A stretch of DNA of 37,896 bases, from positions 1-37,896 of IMG/VR virus record IMGVR_UViG_3300028800_000198; one strand, written 5' to 3'. The translations under genes and the position numbers were made by a program. The notes under the pieces are model-generated. The model saw nothing but the letters and a program-made list of their open reading frames with translations, was not told the origin of the DNA and ran no database searches. Within the stretch, counting starts at the first letter, position 1, and every line of letters starts with the position of its first letter. Shown piece after piece: positions 16,790 to 23,832 of this stretch. The DNA is from a virus.

Positions 16790-18043
16790 ATGTCATATGT
16801 AGGCGCAAAGCCATATCCAATCAGAGACGGAGGAACAGGACAAATTGTTGCGCCTTCCAACGGTCAATTGCTCATAGGGAATGGCGGGGCGTTCAGCGTT
16901 GCATCTCTAACAGCTGGCAGCGGGATCTTAATTAGCCCGGGCCCCGGTTCAGTGACCATTGCTTCTACTGTAGCGCCTCCCGTCTTAACGCCCGTATCAT
17001 TGGCAAGGCTTACTTCTGTACAAAACAATGTAACGGGAGATGGCACAGATTATACCCCCATTATTTTTGATACAGCAGATACTAACGTGGGATCGGCTTA
17101 TAATGCAGCTACAGGGGTATTTACTGTGCCCGCCACGCAAGCGTATGTTTTTTCCTTTGGATTGAGCGTACAGCAAATAGCCAACACCCATACTTTATGC
17201 AGATTCAAGATTGAATCTTCAGCTGGCGACGTCGCTTATGGATTTTACGGCAATCCTTATCCCATTGCTTACGGTGGACAAATAAATCTCTCGCAAACCG
17301 TTGTAATGTATCTTACGGCAAGCACTACCGTCCAAGTTTCTCTGCAAGTATCGAACGGAGCTAAAACCGTTGATGTCTTTGGGGACGCCTCTGGAAATTA
17401 CGACAGCTGGTTCGCGGCTTATCTTTTGGCCGGAAATAATGGATCTACCAGTACTTTAGATTCCTTGATAGACGGATCTGGAAATGCAGTTACTCCAAAC
17501 GGCGGGGCGATTACCTTTGTTGACGGAACGGCGGTCAGTTCTCTTACAGGATCGGCCAACCATATCACATTCGATGTCTACAACAGGACATACCACTCTA
17601 TCCAGATAGGAAACAGCGCAGGATCTTTAGCCAACCTTTCTACGGGAACTTCTGGACAGGTTTTAGTGTCTCAAGGAGCTTCGGCAGATCCTTTATGGGT
17701 CACTTTAGGAAGCGTTGTAATTTGGATTTCGGTAGCAGGAACCTCCCAGCCCATGATAACTCAGCGAGGATATGTAAATCAAAACGCTGGCCTTACAACT
17801 TTTACACTCCCTGCTAGCGCGAATTTCGGCGATATCATAGAGATTGCAGGAGTTGGAGCGGGGGGATGGACAATTGCCCAAAATGCAGGGCAAAGCATGG
17901 TTGTAGGTTCTCTTACGTCTACTGTAGGAGTGGGCGGGTCTGTGTCATCTACCGCTGCCACTGACACAATCCGGTTCCTTTGCGTCACAGCTAACACAAC
18001 TTTCAAGGCTCTAGATTGGGCCGGCAACTTAACGGTGGTCTAA
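16790..18043 (+). CDS. Tail fibre protein with internal C1q-like domain, 417 aa
   Basis: Residues 1-65 are a shaft start, about 69-210 a C1q-like jelly-roll (NNVTGDGTDYTPIIFDTAD, SAYNAATGVFTVPATQAYVF), about 215-305 a GSANHITFDV/GTSGQVLVSQGASADP module that recurs in the 18043 gene, and about 310-417 a further beta domain ending in AGNLTVV. The C1q unit sits internally, not at the tip, so the extra C-terminal domain may be the actual binding head. The stop overlaps the next ATG by one base (TAATG). Confidence 0.75.
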   Translation: MSYVGAKPYPIRDGGTGQIVAPSNGQLLIGNGGAFSVASLTAGSGILISPGPGSVTIASTVAPPVLTPVSLARLTSVQNNVTGDGTDYTPIIFDTADTNVGSAYNAATGVFTVPATQAYVFSFGLSVQQIANTHTLCRFKIESSAGDVAYGFYGNPYPIAYGGQINLSQTVVMYLTASTTVQVSLQVSNGAKTVDVFGDASGNYDSWFAAYLLAGNNGSTSTLDSLIDGSGNAVTPNGGAITFVDGTAVSSLTGSANHITFDVYNRTYHSIQIGNSAGSLANLSTGTSGQVLVSQGASADPLWVTLGSVVIWISVAGTSQPMITQRGYVNQNAGLTTFTLPASANFGDIIEIAGVGAGGWTIAQNAGQSMVVGSLTSTVGVGGSVSSTAATDTIRFLCVTANTTFKALDWAGNLTVV

Positions 18044-19887
18044 TGCCTACAAGCAACGATATTAATGCAAATTCAACCGGTCTAGTAAAATACGACGGAG
18101 CTGGAACGTTTAGCGGGGTTACGACAACTATCCATGATGTTTTGATCGGAGCCGCCTCAAATGGCATCGCGAATGTTGCACCTGGTGCGGTAGGCACGGC
18201 CCTAGTTAGCACAGGGGCTTCGGCTGATCCCGCCTTCCAAGTAGTCCCGGGAATTGGCGTAACGGTCAGTAACCACGCAACGCTCGTCGGAGCAGCCTCA
18301 AATAGCATAACGAGCTTGGCTCTTGGAACTAGCGGGCAAGTGCTCACGAGCAATGGGGCGGGTGTTGATCCCAGTTTTCAAGATGCAGCTACAGGAAGCG
18401 GAATCCAAACCTTGACCGATGGTTCGGCAAACGTTGTTTCTCCAACAGGCGGAACAATCACTTTTACCAATGGCCAGAATGTAGCAAACTTATCCGGCTC
18501 AGCAAATCATATCACTTTCGATGTTACCGGAACGTCTGCGCATGCCGTCCAAGTGGGAAATTCCTCGGGCAATCTAACAAGTCTAGCCACCGGCTCAAGT
18601 GGGCAAGCCTTAGTATCGGGGGGAGCTAGCGCAGATCCGGCTTTTGGAACTCTTCCCGTGAGTGGCGGGGGGTCGGGCTCGGTTTCTTTAACAGGAATTT
18701 TGACCGGAAATGGTACTAGCCCATTCACAGCCAGTACAATTTCACAATACGGAACGGTAATCGCCGGATCCTCAAATGCGGTGAGTAGCGTAGCTCCTGG
18801 AGCAGTGGGAACAGCCCTCGTAAGCAACGGCGTAAGCGCCAATCCTTCCTATCAAGTAATTCCTGGAATTGGTGCAACGCTCGGCGTCCATGACGTTTTG
18901 GTCGGGGGTGCCTCAAATAACATTGTTTCTGTATCTCCATCGACAGCAGGTCTCGTTTTAGCCAGCAACGGCGTTAGTGTCGATCCCAGCTTCCAGACCG
19001 TTCCCGGCGTTGGCGTAACGGTCAGTAACCACGCAACGCTCGTCGGAGCAGCCTCAAATAGCATAACGAGTTTGGCCCTTGGAACTAGCGGGCAAGTGCT
19101 CACGAGCAATGGGGCGGGTGTTGATCCAAGCTATCAAGCGTTGCCATCTACGGTTTTAACAGTCAATGCAGATAGCGGAAGCGCAACGCCAAGCGGTGGC
19201 GTTATTACCCTTTCAGGCGGCACTAGCGGGCTCACAACCTCTGCTTCTTCGGCTACTGTCAACGTCACAGGAACATTAAATGTGGGTCATGGAGGAACTG
19301 GGCTTGCGACTATGACCACTTATGCACTTTTAGCAGGTGGAACAACTGGGACGGGAAATTTACAACAAGTTTCAGGTTTAGGATCTTCGGGTCAAATCTT
19401 GATTTCTAACGGAGCCGGCGCTTTGCCTACTTGGCAAACAAATCCGATAACAGCGGGTTCGATAAATTTTTCATCCAGATTAAGCGGGACCGTATCAAAT
19501 GCCACCGGAGATGGAACCTCTTATGTTTTGATTTGCAATACTATCTTGAAAAATACTGGTAGCGGCTATAATGGAGCTACAGGAGTTTTTACCGCTCCAG
19601 TTACCGGACTTTATTATTTCACTACTATAGTTTCTTTAGAAAATCTATCAGCAGGACATACAACCGGACTAGTTAATTTTTGCGGGCAAGCTCTTAATTC
19701 CAATCCTTTTAACATGGCCACAGCTACTAGTCATGCTGTAGCATTATGCTATACACAAATATTGCAGATGACAGCAGGAGGAACCGCAAATGTTTCAATC
19801 GCTGTGGGTTCTTCTACTAAAACCGTAGGTGTGCAAGGAGGTTCGGGCGTTACCGGATGTTTCTTCTCGGGATTTTTAATAGCATAG
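18043..19887 (+). CDS. Modular tail fibre protein with C-terminal C1q-like domain, 614 aa
   Basis: Start ATG 18043 overlaps the previous stop; an upstream in-frame TTG at 18016 is unlikely. Most of the protein is repeats of about 40 residues with HDVLIGAASN or HATLVGAASNSITSLALG followed by GTSGQVLTSNGAGVDPSFQ. The last about 140 residues are a C1q-like domain (SNATGDGTSYVLICNTIL, GSGYNGATGVFTAPVTGLYYF). A 118-bp stretch is repeated almost exactly within the gene (18254-18371 and 19010-19127), evidence of recent internal duplication or gene conversion. Last gene of the rightward late block. Confidence 0.75.
   Translation: MPTSNDINANSTGLVKYDGAGTFSGVTTTIHDVLIGAASNGIANVAPGAVGTALVSTGASADPAFQVVPGIGVTVSNHATLVGAASNSITSLALGTSGQVLTSNGAGVDPSFQDAATGSGIQTLTDGSANVVSPTGGTITFTNGQNVANLSGSANHITFDVTGTSAHAVQVGNSSGNLTSLATGSSGQALVSGGASADPAFGTLPVSGGGSGSVSLTGILTGNGTSPFTASTISQYGTVIAGSSNAVSSVAPGAVGTALVSNGVSANPSYQVIPGIGATLGVHDVLVGGASNNIVSVSPSTAGLVLASNGVSVDPSFQTVPGVGVTVSNHATLVGAASNSITSLALGTSGQVLTSNGAGVDPSYQALPSTVLTVNADSGSATPSGGVITLSGGTSGLTTSASSATVNVTGTLNVGHGGTGLATMTTYALLAGGTTGTGNLQQVSGLGSSGQILISNGAGALPTWQTNPITAGSINFSSRLSGTVSNATGDGTSYVLICNTILKNTGSGYNGATGVFTAPVTGLYYFTTIVSLENLSAGHTTGLVNFCGQALNSNPFNMATATSHAVALCYTQILQMTAGGTANVSIAVGSSTKTVGVQGGSGVTGCFFSGFLIA
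18254..18371 (+). repeat. 118-bp in-frame direct repeat, copy 1 (copy 2 at 19010-19127)
   Basis: The two copies differ at two positions by eye, both synonymous-type C/T changes in a GCTTGGCTCTT region. The spacing of 756 bases is 252 codons, so recombination between copies would remove or add whole fibre repeats without a frameshift. Confidence 0.9.
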
Positions 19888-19902
19888 ATCATTTCTGATC
19901 TA
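19885..19902. other. Hairpin at convergent gene junction
   Basis: TAGATCA-TTTC-TGATCTA forms a perfect 7-bp stem spanning the stop codons of the rightward fibre gene and the leftward small gene. No T-run follows on either strand, so strong intrinsic termination is not supported. Confidence 0.45.
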
Positions 19903-20059
19903 CAGCGATTCCGATCACAATATCCCCGTCAATGCAATGGATGACGATATATTCCATTTCTTGACTATCGGGAAGTTGTGTTTTTTTCCTATGTACCTGA
20001 TAAACGCATTCTTTATTAGCATTTAAGGATATCTCTAGTATTGGCTCTGCGTGTGTCAT
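19889..20059 (-). CDS. Small hypothetical protein, 56 aa
   Basis: Starts MTHAEPILEISLNANKECVY and ends in two beta strands (EYIVIHCIDGDIVIGIAVDQ). AAAAGGA lies 6 bases before the ATG, a very good ribosome binding site. No family is recognised. It is oriented leftward, converging on the fibre array, and follows a leftward terminator-like hairpin (20072-20111), so it may need its own promoter or depend on read-through. Confidence 0.6.
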   Translation of the reverse strand: MTHAEPILEISLNANKECVYQVHRKKTQLPDSQEMEYIVIHCIDGDIVIGIAVDQK

Positions 20060-20071
20060 GGAATTCCTTTT

Positions 20072-20111
20072 AAAAACCCCTTCTCGGCAAGTTAGGAAAA
20101 ACCGAAAAGGG
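20072..20111 (-). terminator. Leftward intrinsic terminator or attenuator
   Basis: On the minus strand, CCCTTTTCGG and CCGAGAAGGG pair in a 10-bp stem with one mismatch around a 14-base loop, directly followed by GTTTTT. It would end leftward transcripts from the 20373-20814 genes, just ahead of the small gene at 20059. Confidence 0.55.
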
Positions 20112-20197
20112 AGAACCTATCTCTAAGGTTTGGCCTACTTTAATCGCTTGCAATATTTTTTTTCAATAGGCATAACCTATCCAAAAAGGGATGCCTC

Positions 20198-20383
20198 ATG
20201 GAAAAAATAGAGCAAGCCATTTCTATATTGGGAATTTTAGCCCTTATGATATGGATCATGCACGTAGGCATTGAAATCATAAAAATCAATGATCGCTTAG
20301 ACTATCTGACTTTGGAAATCGACTACCTAGAAAAAAACCTGGATCAGAGAAGCCAACCCAGGCCCGAGGAATTTACGAAGTAA
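20198..20383 (+). CDS. Small membrane protein with coiled coil, 61 aa
   Basis: One hydrophobic helix at about residues 9-28 (ILGILALMIWIMHVGIEII) followed by a charged heptad-like segment (NDRLDYLTLEIDYLEKNL). AAAAGGG sits 10 bases ahead of the ATG. The topology resembles small phage membrane proteins such as holins or spanin-type proteins, but no family can be assigned. The last bases overlap the convergent zinc-ribbon gene by 11 bases. Confidence 0.6.
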   Translation: MEKIEQAISILGILALMIWIMHVGIEIIKINDRLDYLTLEIDYLEKNLDQRSQPRPEEFTK

Positions 20384-20597
20384 CTCCCTCATCATATGAA
20401 CAGTAGTAAAATAAATCAATACCGTACTTTTCTATATTGTAATCATCCGTAATGAATATTTCGCCACAATTTAGGCATTCTACAACATCTTTATAAATAC
20501 CCCTGATCTCTACTTTGCTAAAATGCTGAGCGCATCCCGGGCAGATAGACCAAAACTCGTGGTGATTAAAGCAGCTTTTTGCTTTAGTGGTCTTCAT
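20373..20597 (-). CDS. Small zinc-ribbon protein, 74 aa
   Basis: The ATG at 20597 lies inside the end of the upstream gene (14-base overlap), so I prefer it over an upstream in-frame start at 20639. Two Cys pairs, CPGC (about residues 19-22) and CLNC (about 42-45), form a likely zinc ribbon. The acidic, Tyr-rich C-terminus is NIEKYGIDLFYYCSYDEG. Probably a nucleic-acid- or protein-binding accessory protein, no specific function known. Confidence 0.6.
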   Translation of the reverse strand: MKTTKAKSCFNHHEFWSICPGCAQHFSKVEIRGIYKDVVECLNCGEIFITDDYNIEKYGIDLFYYCSYDEGVTS

Positions 20598-20814
20598 CGC
20601 TCTCTTTGTCAAAGTGCATTTCTTGCCAAAAAAGTACATCCACCCAACCGTCAGAAAGGCTATAGAAATGCGGGATCCCTTCTTGATCGACGGTTTCTAG
20701 CCATCCAAGGCAACTAAATACGGTCGCGTTATCCAAACATCTAAGCCGAACCCAGGTTTTTTTTTCTGGAAGCTCTATCTTAACATCGATCCAATCGTCA
20801 GGCGTAAAAGGCAT
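20584..20814 (-). CDS. Small DUF551-like protein, 76 aa
   Basis: Begins MPFTPDDWIDVKIELPEKK with a WVRLRCLDNA strand and a central GW-ETVDQEG-PHFYSL segment. The W-I-V-LP opening is reminiscent of DUF551-type phage accessory proteins, although the usual C-terminal THW-PLP signature is not visible. First gene of a two-gene leftward unit. The downstream zinc-ribbon gene starts within its last codons. Confidence 0.5.
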   Translation of the reverse strand: MPFTPDDWIDVKIELPEKKTWVRLRCLDNATVFSCLGWLETVDQEGIPHFYSLSDGWVDVLFWQEMHFDKESDEDH

Positions 20815-20865
20815 AAAATCCCCCTTTTTAAACGCCTTATAGCATGTGGTAGATTTTTTTTAAGA

Positions 20866-20893
20866 TTGAAAATATGAAATGTTTTGATATATT
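20866..20893 (+). promoter_or_regulatory. Strong predicted promoter before the multi-hairpin leader
   Basis: TTGAAA (20866-20871), 16-base spacer, TATATT (20888-20893), each one mismatch from the consensus. A start point about 7 bases downstream falls at the base of the first hairpin (20900). It is one of the best sigma70-type promoters in the window. Confidence 0.6.
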
Positions 20894-20899
20894 GAAGAG

Positions 20900-21037
20900 C
20901 TAGGCGATTGGCCTAGAAAACACGAAGGCCTTTTCCTTACTGAAGGGAAAAGGCCTTAAAACTAGAGACTCCCGACGCATGCACTCGTCAAGAGACCACC
21001 ATCTTACCGAAGTGGTCGATTTAGTAGCAATACTAAA
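20900..21037 (+). ncRNA. Candidate structured leader or small RNA with five hairpins
   Basis: Five stems follow one another: CTAGGC/GCCTAG (20900-20916), a 12-bp AAGGCC-type stem (20925-20957), a CTC+GACG/CGTC+GAG stem (about 20968-20993), GACCAC/GTGGTC (about 20994-21017), and TTTAGTA-GCAA-TACTAAA with a GNRA-type loop (21020-21037). No open frame covers the stretch. The gene for a winged-helix protein begins at 21089, so this may be its regulated 5' leader, a separate small RNA, or part of an origin. Nothing matches a known RNA class by eye. Confidence 0.5.
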
Positions 21038-21088
21038 AAAATCTTGATTTTGTGGCAAGCGGTTCTCGAGGAGAAAAAGGGAATCCGA

Positions 21089-21757
21089 ATGTCAGCAAAA
21101 ATATTACTAGAAATCGAACAAGACCAAAAATACGAATTTTTTCAAAAATATGATGCGCTAGGCGATCTTCAAAAACAGATCTGGTGCAAAATAGTCGATT
21201 ACTGCAAAGCCTATCCTTGCGCCTTTCCAAAACAGGCCAAGATTGCCCAAGAAGAAAAATGTAGTCGCAAGCACGTCAATAGAACCTTTAAAAAATTTAT
21301 AGAGTTTGGGTGGCTGAAGCTAAAAGCCAGAGGCGCAAGAAGAACTAAAATATTGATTGTTCCTGATTCTTTTATCCAAATCGACGTAATAAATAGAAAA
21401 TATTTCAAAAGAGTTGAGGTTACACGTGGTTCCGAGGGAAAGGTTACATCGGGAGGCTCACATAATACTTTTAATAAAAAAAAAGAGACTAGTACAGAGG
21501 CGGGTGAGATTGCGATACCGCATTATTTAGAAAAGCTACCGATCCCTTGGGATTCAAAGCTTAAATTGAGCCTTTTGCCTGAAAACATCTATCAAGAAAC
21601 CCTTTATCAATGCGAAAAAAAGGCCAGAAGCGGCTTTTTTCCAGACGACCAAGTAAAATACTTTGTAGGAACAGCTGTAAAAATGGCTCAAAAAAACGGA
21701 ATTCGAATAGATTGGATTAAGTACTACAAGACCCTAGATAGGGGAATGAGAATATAA
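21089..21757 (+). CDS. Winged-helix DNA-binding protein, probable replication initiator or regulator
   Basis: 222 residues from the ATG at 21089, 6 bases after AAAAAGGG; an upstream TTG at 21044 lies too near the hairpin leader. Residues about 44-80 form a helix-turn-helix with FPKQAKIAQEEKCSRKHVNR and a wing (WLKLKARGARRTKILIV), the pattern of HTH_36-type domains common in replication proteins of phages and plasmids. The C-terminal domain (about 145-222) is unrecognised. With no polymerase, helicase or primase visible, this protein is the best candidate for starting replication with host machinery. Structured RNA lies both upstream and downstream. Confidence 0.6.
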   Translation: MSAKILLEIEQDQKYEFFQKYDALGDLQKQIWCKIVDYCKAYPCAFPKQAKIAQEEKCSRKHVNRTFKKFIEFGWLKLKARGARRTKILIVPDSFIQIDVINRKYFKRVEVTRGSEGKVTSGGSHNTFNKKKETSTEAGEIAIPHYLEKLPIPWDSKLKLSLLPENIYQETLYQCEKKARSGFFPDDQVKYFVGTAVKMAQKNGIRIDWIKYYKTLDRGMRI

Positions 21758-21785
21758 CGCTCAGAACCCCCCTAGAATCGATTAA

Positions 21786-21907
21786 CGCGACCCTGGGGCT
21801 ATGGTGACAGCCTAAAACAAAAGCAATCGAAAATAAGGGCTTTAGAAACAGAGTCGCAAAACGAACTATTCGGCAATTCCGAGTAGTTGGATAGAAAGTC
21901 TTTTTTT
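21786..21907 (+). ncRNA. Candidate structured RNA after the winged-helix gene
   Basis: GCGAC (21787-21791) pairs with GTCGC (21853-21857) and encloses two short hairpins (GGCT/AGCC and AAAGC/GCTTT). A 10-bp stem with five-base loop follows (21864-21888), then seven T residues at 21901-21907. The T-run is 12 bases beyond the stem, so this is not a classic terminator. The stretch has no open frame. It may be a 3' structure of the winged-helix mRNA or a separate RNA. Confidence 0.35.
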
Positions 21908-21944
21908 GATAATCTTCGGTAGAACCCTAACCAAAGGCGGTTTT

Positions 21945-22085
21945 ATGAAACACAAGGAAGGCAAGAAAAAAGGCCTTAAAAGCAAAGTCATATCTCACGT
22001 GAAAGATGACGAGAAAGAAGTCAAAAGCCTCATGTCTAAAGACAAGAAGCTTAAGAGCGAAGTTAAAAAGTCTAAAGGCTGCTAG
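21945..22085 (+). CDS. Lysine-rich small basic protein, 46 aa
   Basis: More than a third of the residues are Lys, arranged in patches (HKEGKKKGLKSK, then SKDKKLKSEVKKSK), with a short acidic DDEKE interruption. No hydrophobic core is apparent, so it may be disordered and bind DNA or RNA by charge, like small histone-like or packaging-related peptides. AAAGG lies before the ATG. The stop overlaps the end of the convergent exonuclease gene by four bases. Confidence 0.6.
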   Translation: MKHKEGKKKGLKSKVISHVKDDEKEVKSLMSKDKKLKSEVKKSKGC

Positions 22086-22681
22086 CGCAATTCCCCAACC
22101 ATGAAGGGCGGGGGAGTAAACTTGCCCATGTAGTCGTGATAGAAAATGGATTCGGTTTGATTGAGGGCGGATATCATGGCTTCGTCTCGATCTATCCAAC
22201 GGAAAAAATTATATTCCTGGTTCACGTAGGCAAAAAAGAACATTCGATTAGCCTTAGTTACAGCCATTTGATGTTGCATTTGCCATAGCCAATATTCAGG
22301 GATGCCCTTTTCTTCAATTTCTATGATCTTTTTTAGCCTGGGACACTTTATCTCTCCGATCATGGTATTTTCGCCTTCACTATAGTAGCAATCAAGAGAG
22401 GCAATCTGCCAATGCCTTTCTTCGCTTTCACAGCAAACAGGAATCAAAGGAGTGTCGATCTCCTTGGAAATCCACTCTCGGGCTTTTTCCTCCAGTGTCT
22501 TTCCCCTCTCGATGTCCGCATTTGTATAGCTTTCCTCGCCGTGGATTTTCCTGAGCCAAGCCCCATAAGGCGTTTTGTATGGATCTTTGCCCATGATAGC
22601 GGCGCACTCACTGGCTCCGATGCGGGATCGTCGCCAGTTGTGCCATTCTTCAGAGCCTTGGACTAAATCAAGCAGTTTCAC
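22082..22681 (-). CDS. YqaJ/lambda-exonuclease-like recombination nuclease
   Basis: 199 residues, usual size for the family. Motifs in order: QGSEEWHNWRRSRIGAS (8-24), the IERGKTLEEKA helix (58-68), catalytic Asp97 in SLDCYY, and the Glu110-x-Lys112 pair in GEIKCP. It would degrade one strand of linear dsDNA and expose ssDNA for annealing. It overlaps the upstream ERF gene by 14 bases, forming an exonuclease plus annealase pair equivalent to lambda Exo/Beta. This allows recombination, concatemer formation or repair of ends. Confidence 0.9.
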   Translation of the reverse strand: MKLLDLVQGSEEWHNWRRSRIGASECAAIMGKDPYKTPYGAWLRKIHGEESYTNADIERGKTLEEKAREWISKEIDTPLIPVCCESEERHWQIASLDCYYSEGENTMIGEIKCPRLKKIIEIEEKGIPEYWLWQMQHQMAVTKANRMFFFAYVNQEYNFFRWIDRDEAMISALNQTESIFYHDYMGKFTPPPFMVGELR

Positions 22682-23339
22682 GGGCTTTCTCTTGTCGTTT
22701 TTCTAGCAGCTTTTGCTTAATGTAGCCGTAATTCTTTTCTTTAATGCTGGCGAAAGAATCTATTTTATAGTGAGAAAACAATTTTTTTATGATCTCTTGA
22801 TCTCCATCCGCTAGACTGTCTAATTCCAATGCTTGAGCTATCGTAACTCTTGGCTCTGGCTTGGCTGCTTTCTCCATCGCATCAATATCCTCGTAGACAG
22901 GAGGTTCATATTTCTGAGGATAGTTGTTCTGGCTTTTATATTGAGGGGTGCTCGCCTCGTTGCCGTCGTCATCGTCATCGGCAACAATGCCCATCGCTGC
23001 GCATAGGGCGTACCTTTTGCCATAGGTAATCGCGGATCCAAAGCCTTGGGCATCCTTTTTGATGGTGGGGATGTTTAACGGGCCGAATTCGATCCATTGG
23101 CCAGAGCAATGGACAACCCTCGTCGTGATGGCTATGCCTGCATCTGTTGACGTGACATCTTGCCATACGCTAAGGCCGTTATCAGTGATTGGCTTTCTGA
23201 TCGATTCCCAAGAGGATGAGAGGTCGCTATAGCGGCTCTTGAAGTGAGGGTTTACGGAATCTTTTTCAGCGGGCTTCATGATTGCCTGAGCCAAAGACAT
23301 CGCTTTAGCTATCTCGTTGATTTGTTCGGATGTAATCAT
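22668..23339 (-). CDS. ERF family single-strand annealing protein
   Basis: 223 residues. The core fits ERF: NPHFKSRYSDLSSSWESIR (30-48), NGLSVWQDV (54-62), HCSGQW (77-82), and GFGSAITYGKRYALCAAMGI (99-118) followed by the DDDDDGNEAS acidic run. The C-terminal tail is Pro/Lys/Glu-rich and probably contacts the exonuclease. It anneals complementary strands exposed by the YqaJ nuclease encoded next. The gene is third in a leftward unit that begins at 23699. Confidence 0.9.
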   Translation of the reverse strand: MITSEQINEIAKAMSLAQAIMKPAEKDSVNPHFKSRYSDLSSSWESIRKPITDNGLSVWQDVTSTDAGIAITTRVVHCSGQWIEFGPLNIPTIKKDAQGFGSAITYGKRYALCAAMGIVADDDDDGNEASTPQYKSQNNYPQKYEPPVYEDIDAMEKAAKPEPRVTIAQALELDSLADGDQEIIKKLFSHYKIDSFASIKEKNYGYIKQKLLEKRQEKARETA

Positions 23340-23348
23340 TTTTTCACC

Positions 23349-23501
23349 TTAATCATCATAAGAGCTGCTAGGATACCATTTTAATTCCTCTGCGAGCTCG
23401 ATTTCTTGGTCTGTTAATTCTACTTCTGGTAGTCCATCCCAAGGGCAATCAACCCCTGGGCGTATGTCGCTAACCGAATAGAGCGAAATGGGTCTAGGCA
23501 T
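23349..23501 (-). CDS. Small acidic protein, 50 aa
   Basis: Begins MPRPISLYSVSDIRPGVDCP and ends in an acidic helix (ELTDQEIELAEELKWYPSS). It lies between the coiled-coil gene and the ERF gene with short gaps, and GGGG 6 bases before the ATG can serve as binding site. No family recognised. A role in the recombination operon is suggested only by position. Confidence 0.55.
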   Translation of the reverse strand: MPRPISLYSVSDIRPGVDCPWDGLPEVELTDQEIELAEELKWYPSSSYDD

Positions 23502-23510
23502 GACAATCCC

Positions 23511-23699
23511 CTACAAAATAATGTCGGTTTCTTTAACGTCATTTCCTAAATCCTCGATCTCTACACAGACTTTTTGAAGGTCTTTTAGAAGCCCCTCTGC
23601 CGTATAAGACAGATATTGCAAATCGACTCTGATACTGTCGAATCTTTTTTTTAGCTCTTGAATGCCAATAGATAAGTCACTATACTCTTGAAGTAGCAT
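23511..23699 (-). CDS. Small coiled-coil protein, 62 aa
   Basis: First gene of the leftward recombination unit. Heptad-like spacing of Leu/Ile through residues 8-58 (SIGIQELKKRFDSIRVDLQY, then LLKDLQKVCVEIEDL) predicts a coiled coil. AAAGGAA precedes the ATG. No catalytic motif. Could be a regulator or scaffold for the recombination proteins. Confidence 0.6.
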   Translation of the reverse strand: MLLQEYSDLSIGIQELKKRFDSIRVDLQYLSYTAEGLLKDLQKVCVEIEDLGNDVKETDIIL

Positions 23700-23722
23700 A
23701 TAAATTCCTTTGTTTGCGTTGT

Positions 23723-23759
23723 AAGGCCGTAAGAATTCGTAGTTCTTACGGCCTTTTTT
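23723..23759 (+). terminator. Strong rightward intrinsic terminator in divergent region
   Basis: A 13-bp stem (AAGGCCGTAAGAA paired with TTCTTACGGCCTT) with a 7-base loop, followed by TTTTTT on the + strand. It would stop rightward transcription before the Cro-like gene. On the minus strand it lies in the leader of the recombination operon, where it lacks a T-run but could affect translation or stability. Confidence 0.75.
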
Positions 23760-23764
23760 GTTTG

Positions 23765-23798
23765 TGCCGTTGTCGGCAATCTTTACGTGTGTTACTAT
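23765..23798 (+). promoter_or_regulatory. Cro-like gene promoter with overlapping palindromic operator
   Basis: TTGTCG (23770-23775), 17-base spacer, TACTAT (23793-23798). The perfect inverted repeat TGCCG-TTGT-CGGCA (23765-23778) covers the -35 box. This is the position expected for autorepression by the HTH protein encoded immediately downstream. Confidence 0.55.
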
Positions 23799-23832
23799 AT
23801 ACCATCATGAATATTAATGGCAATTGGTTTGT

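Noticed and set aside
12134-19887. CRISPR array or diversity-generating retroelement in the repeat-rich fibre region
   Set aside because: Repeats are coding, in frame and irregular in length; there is no reverse transcriptase gene and no evenly spaced identical repeats.
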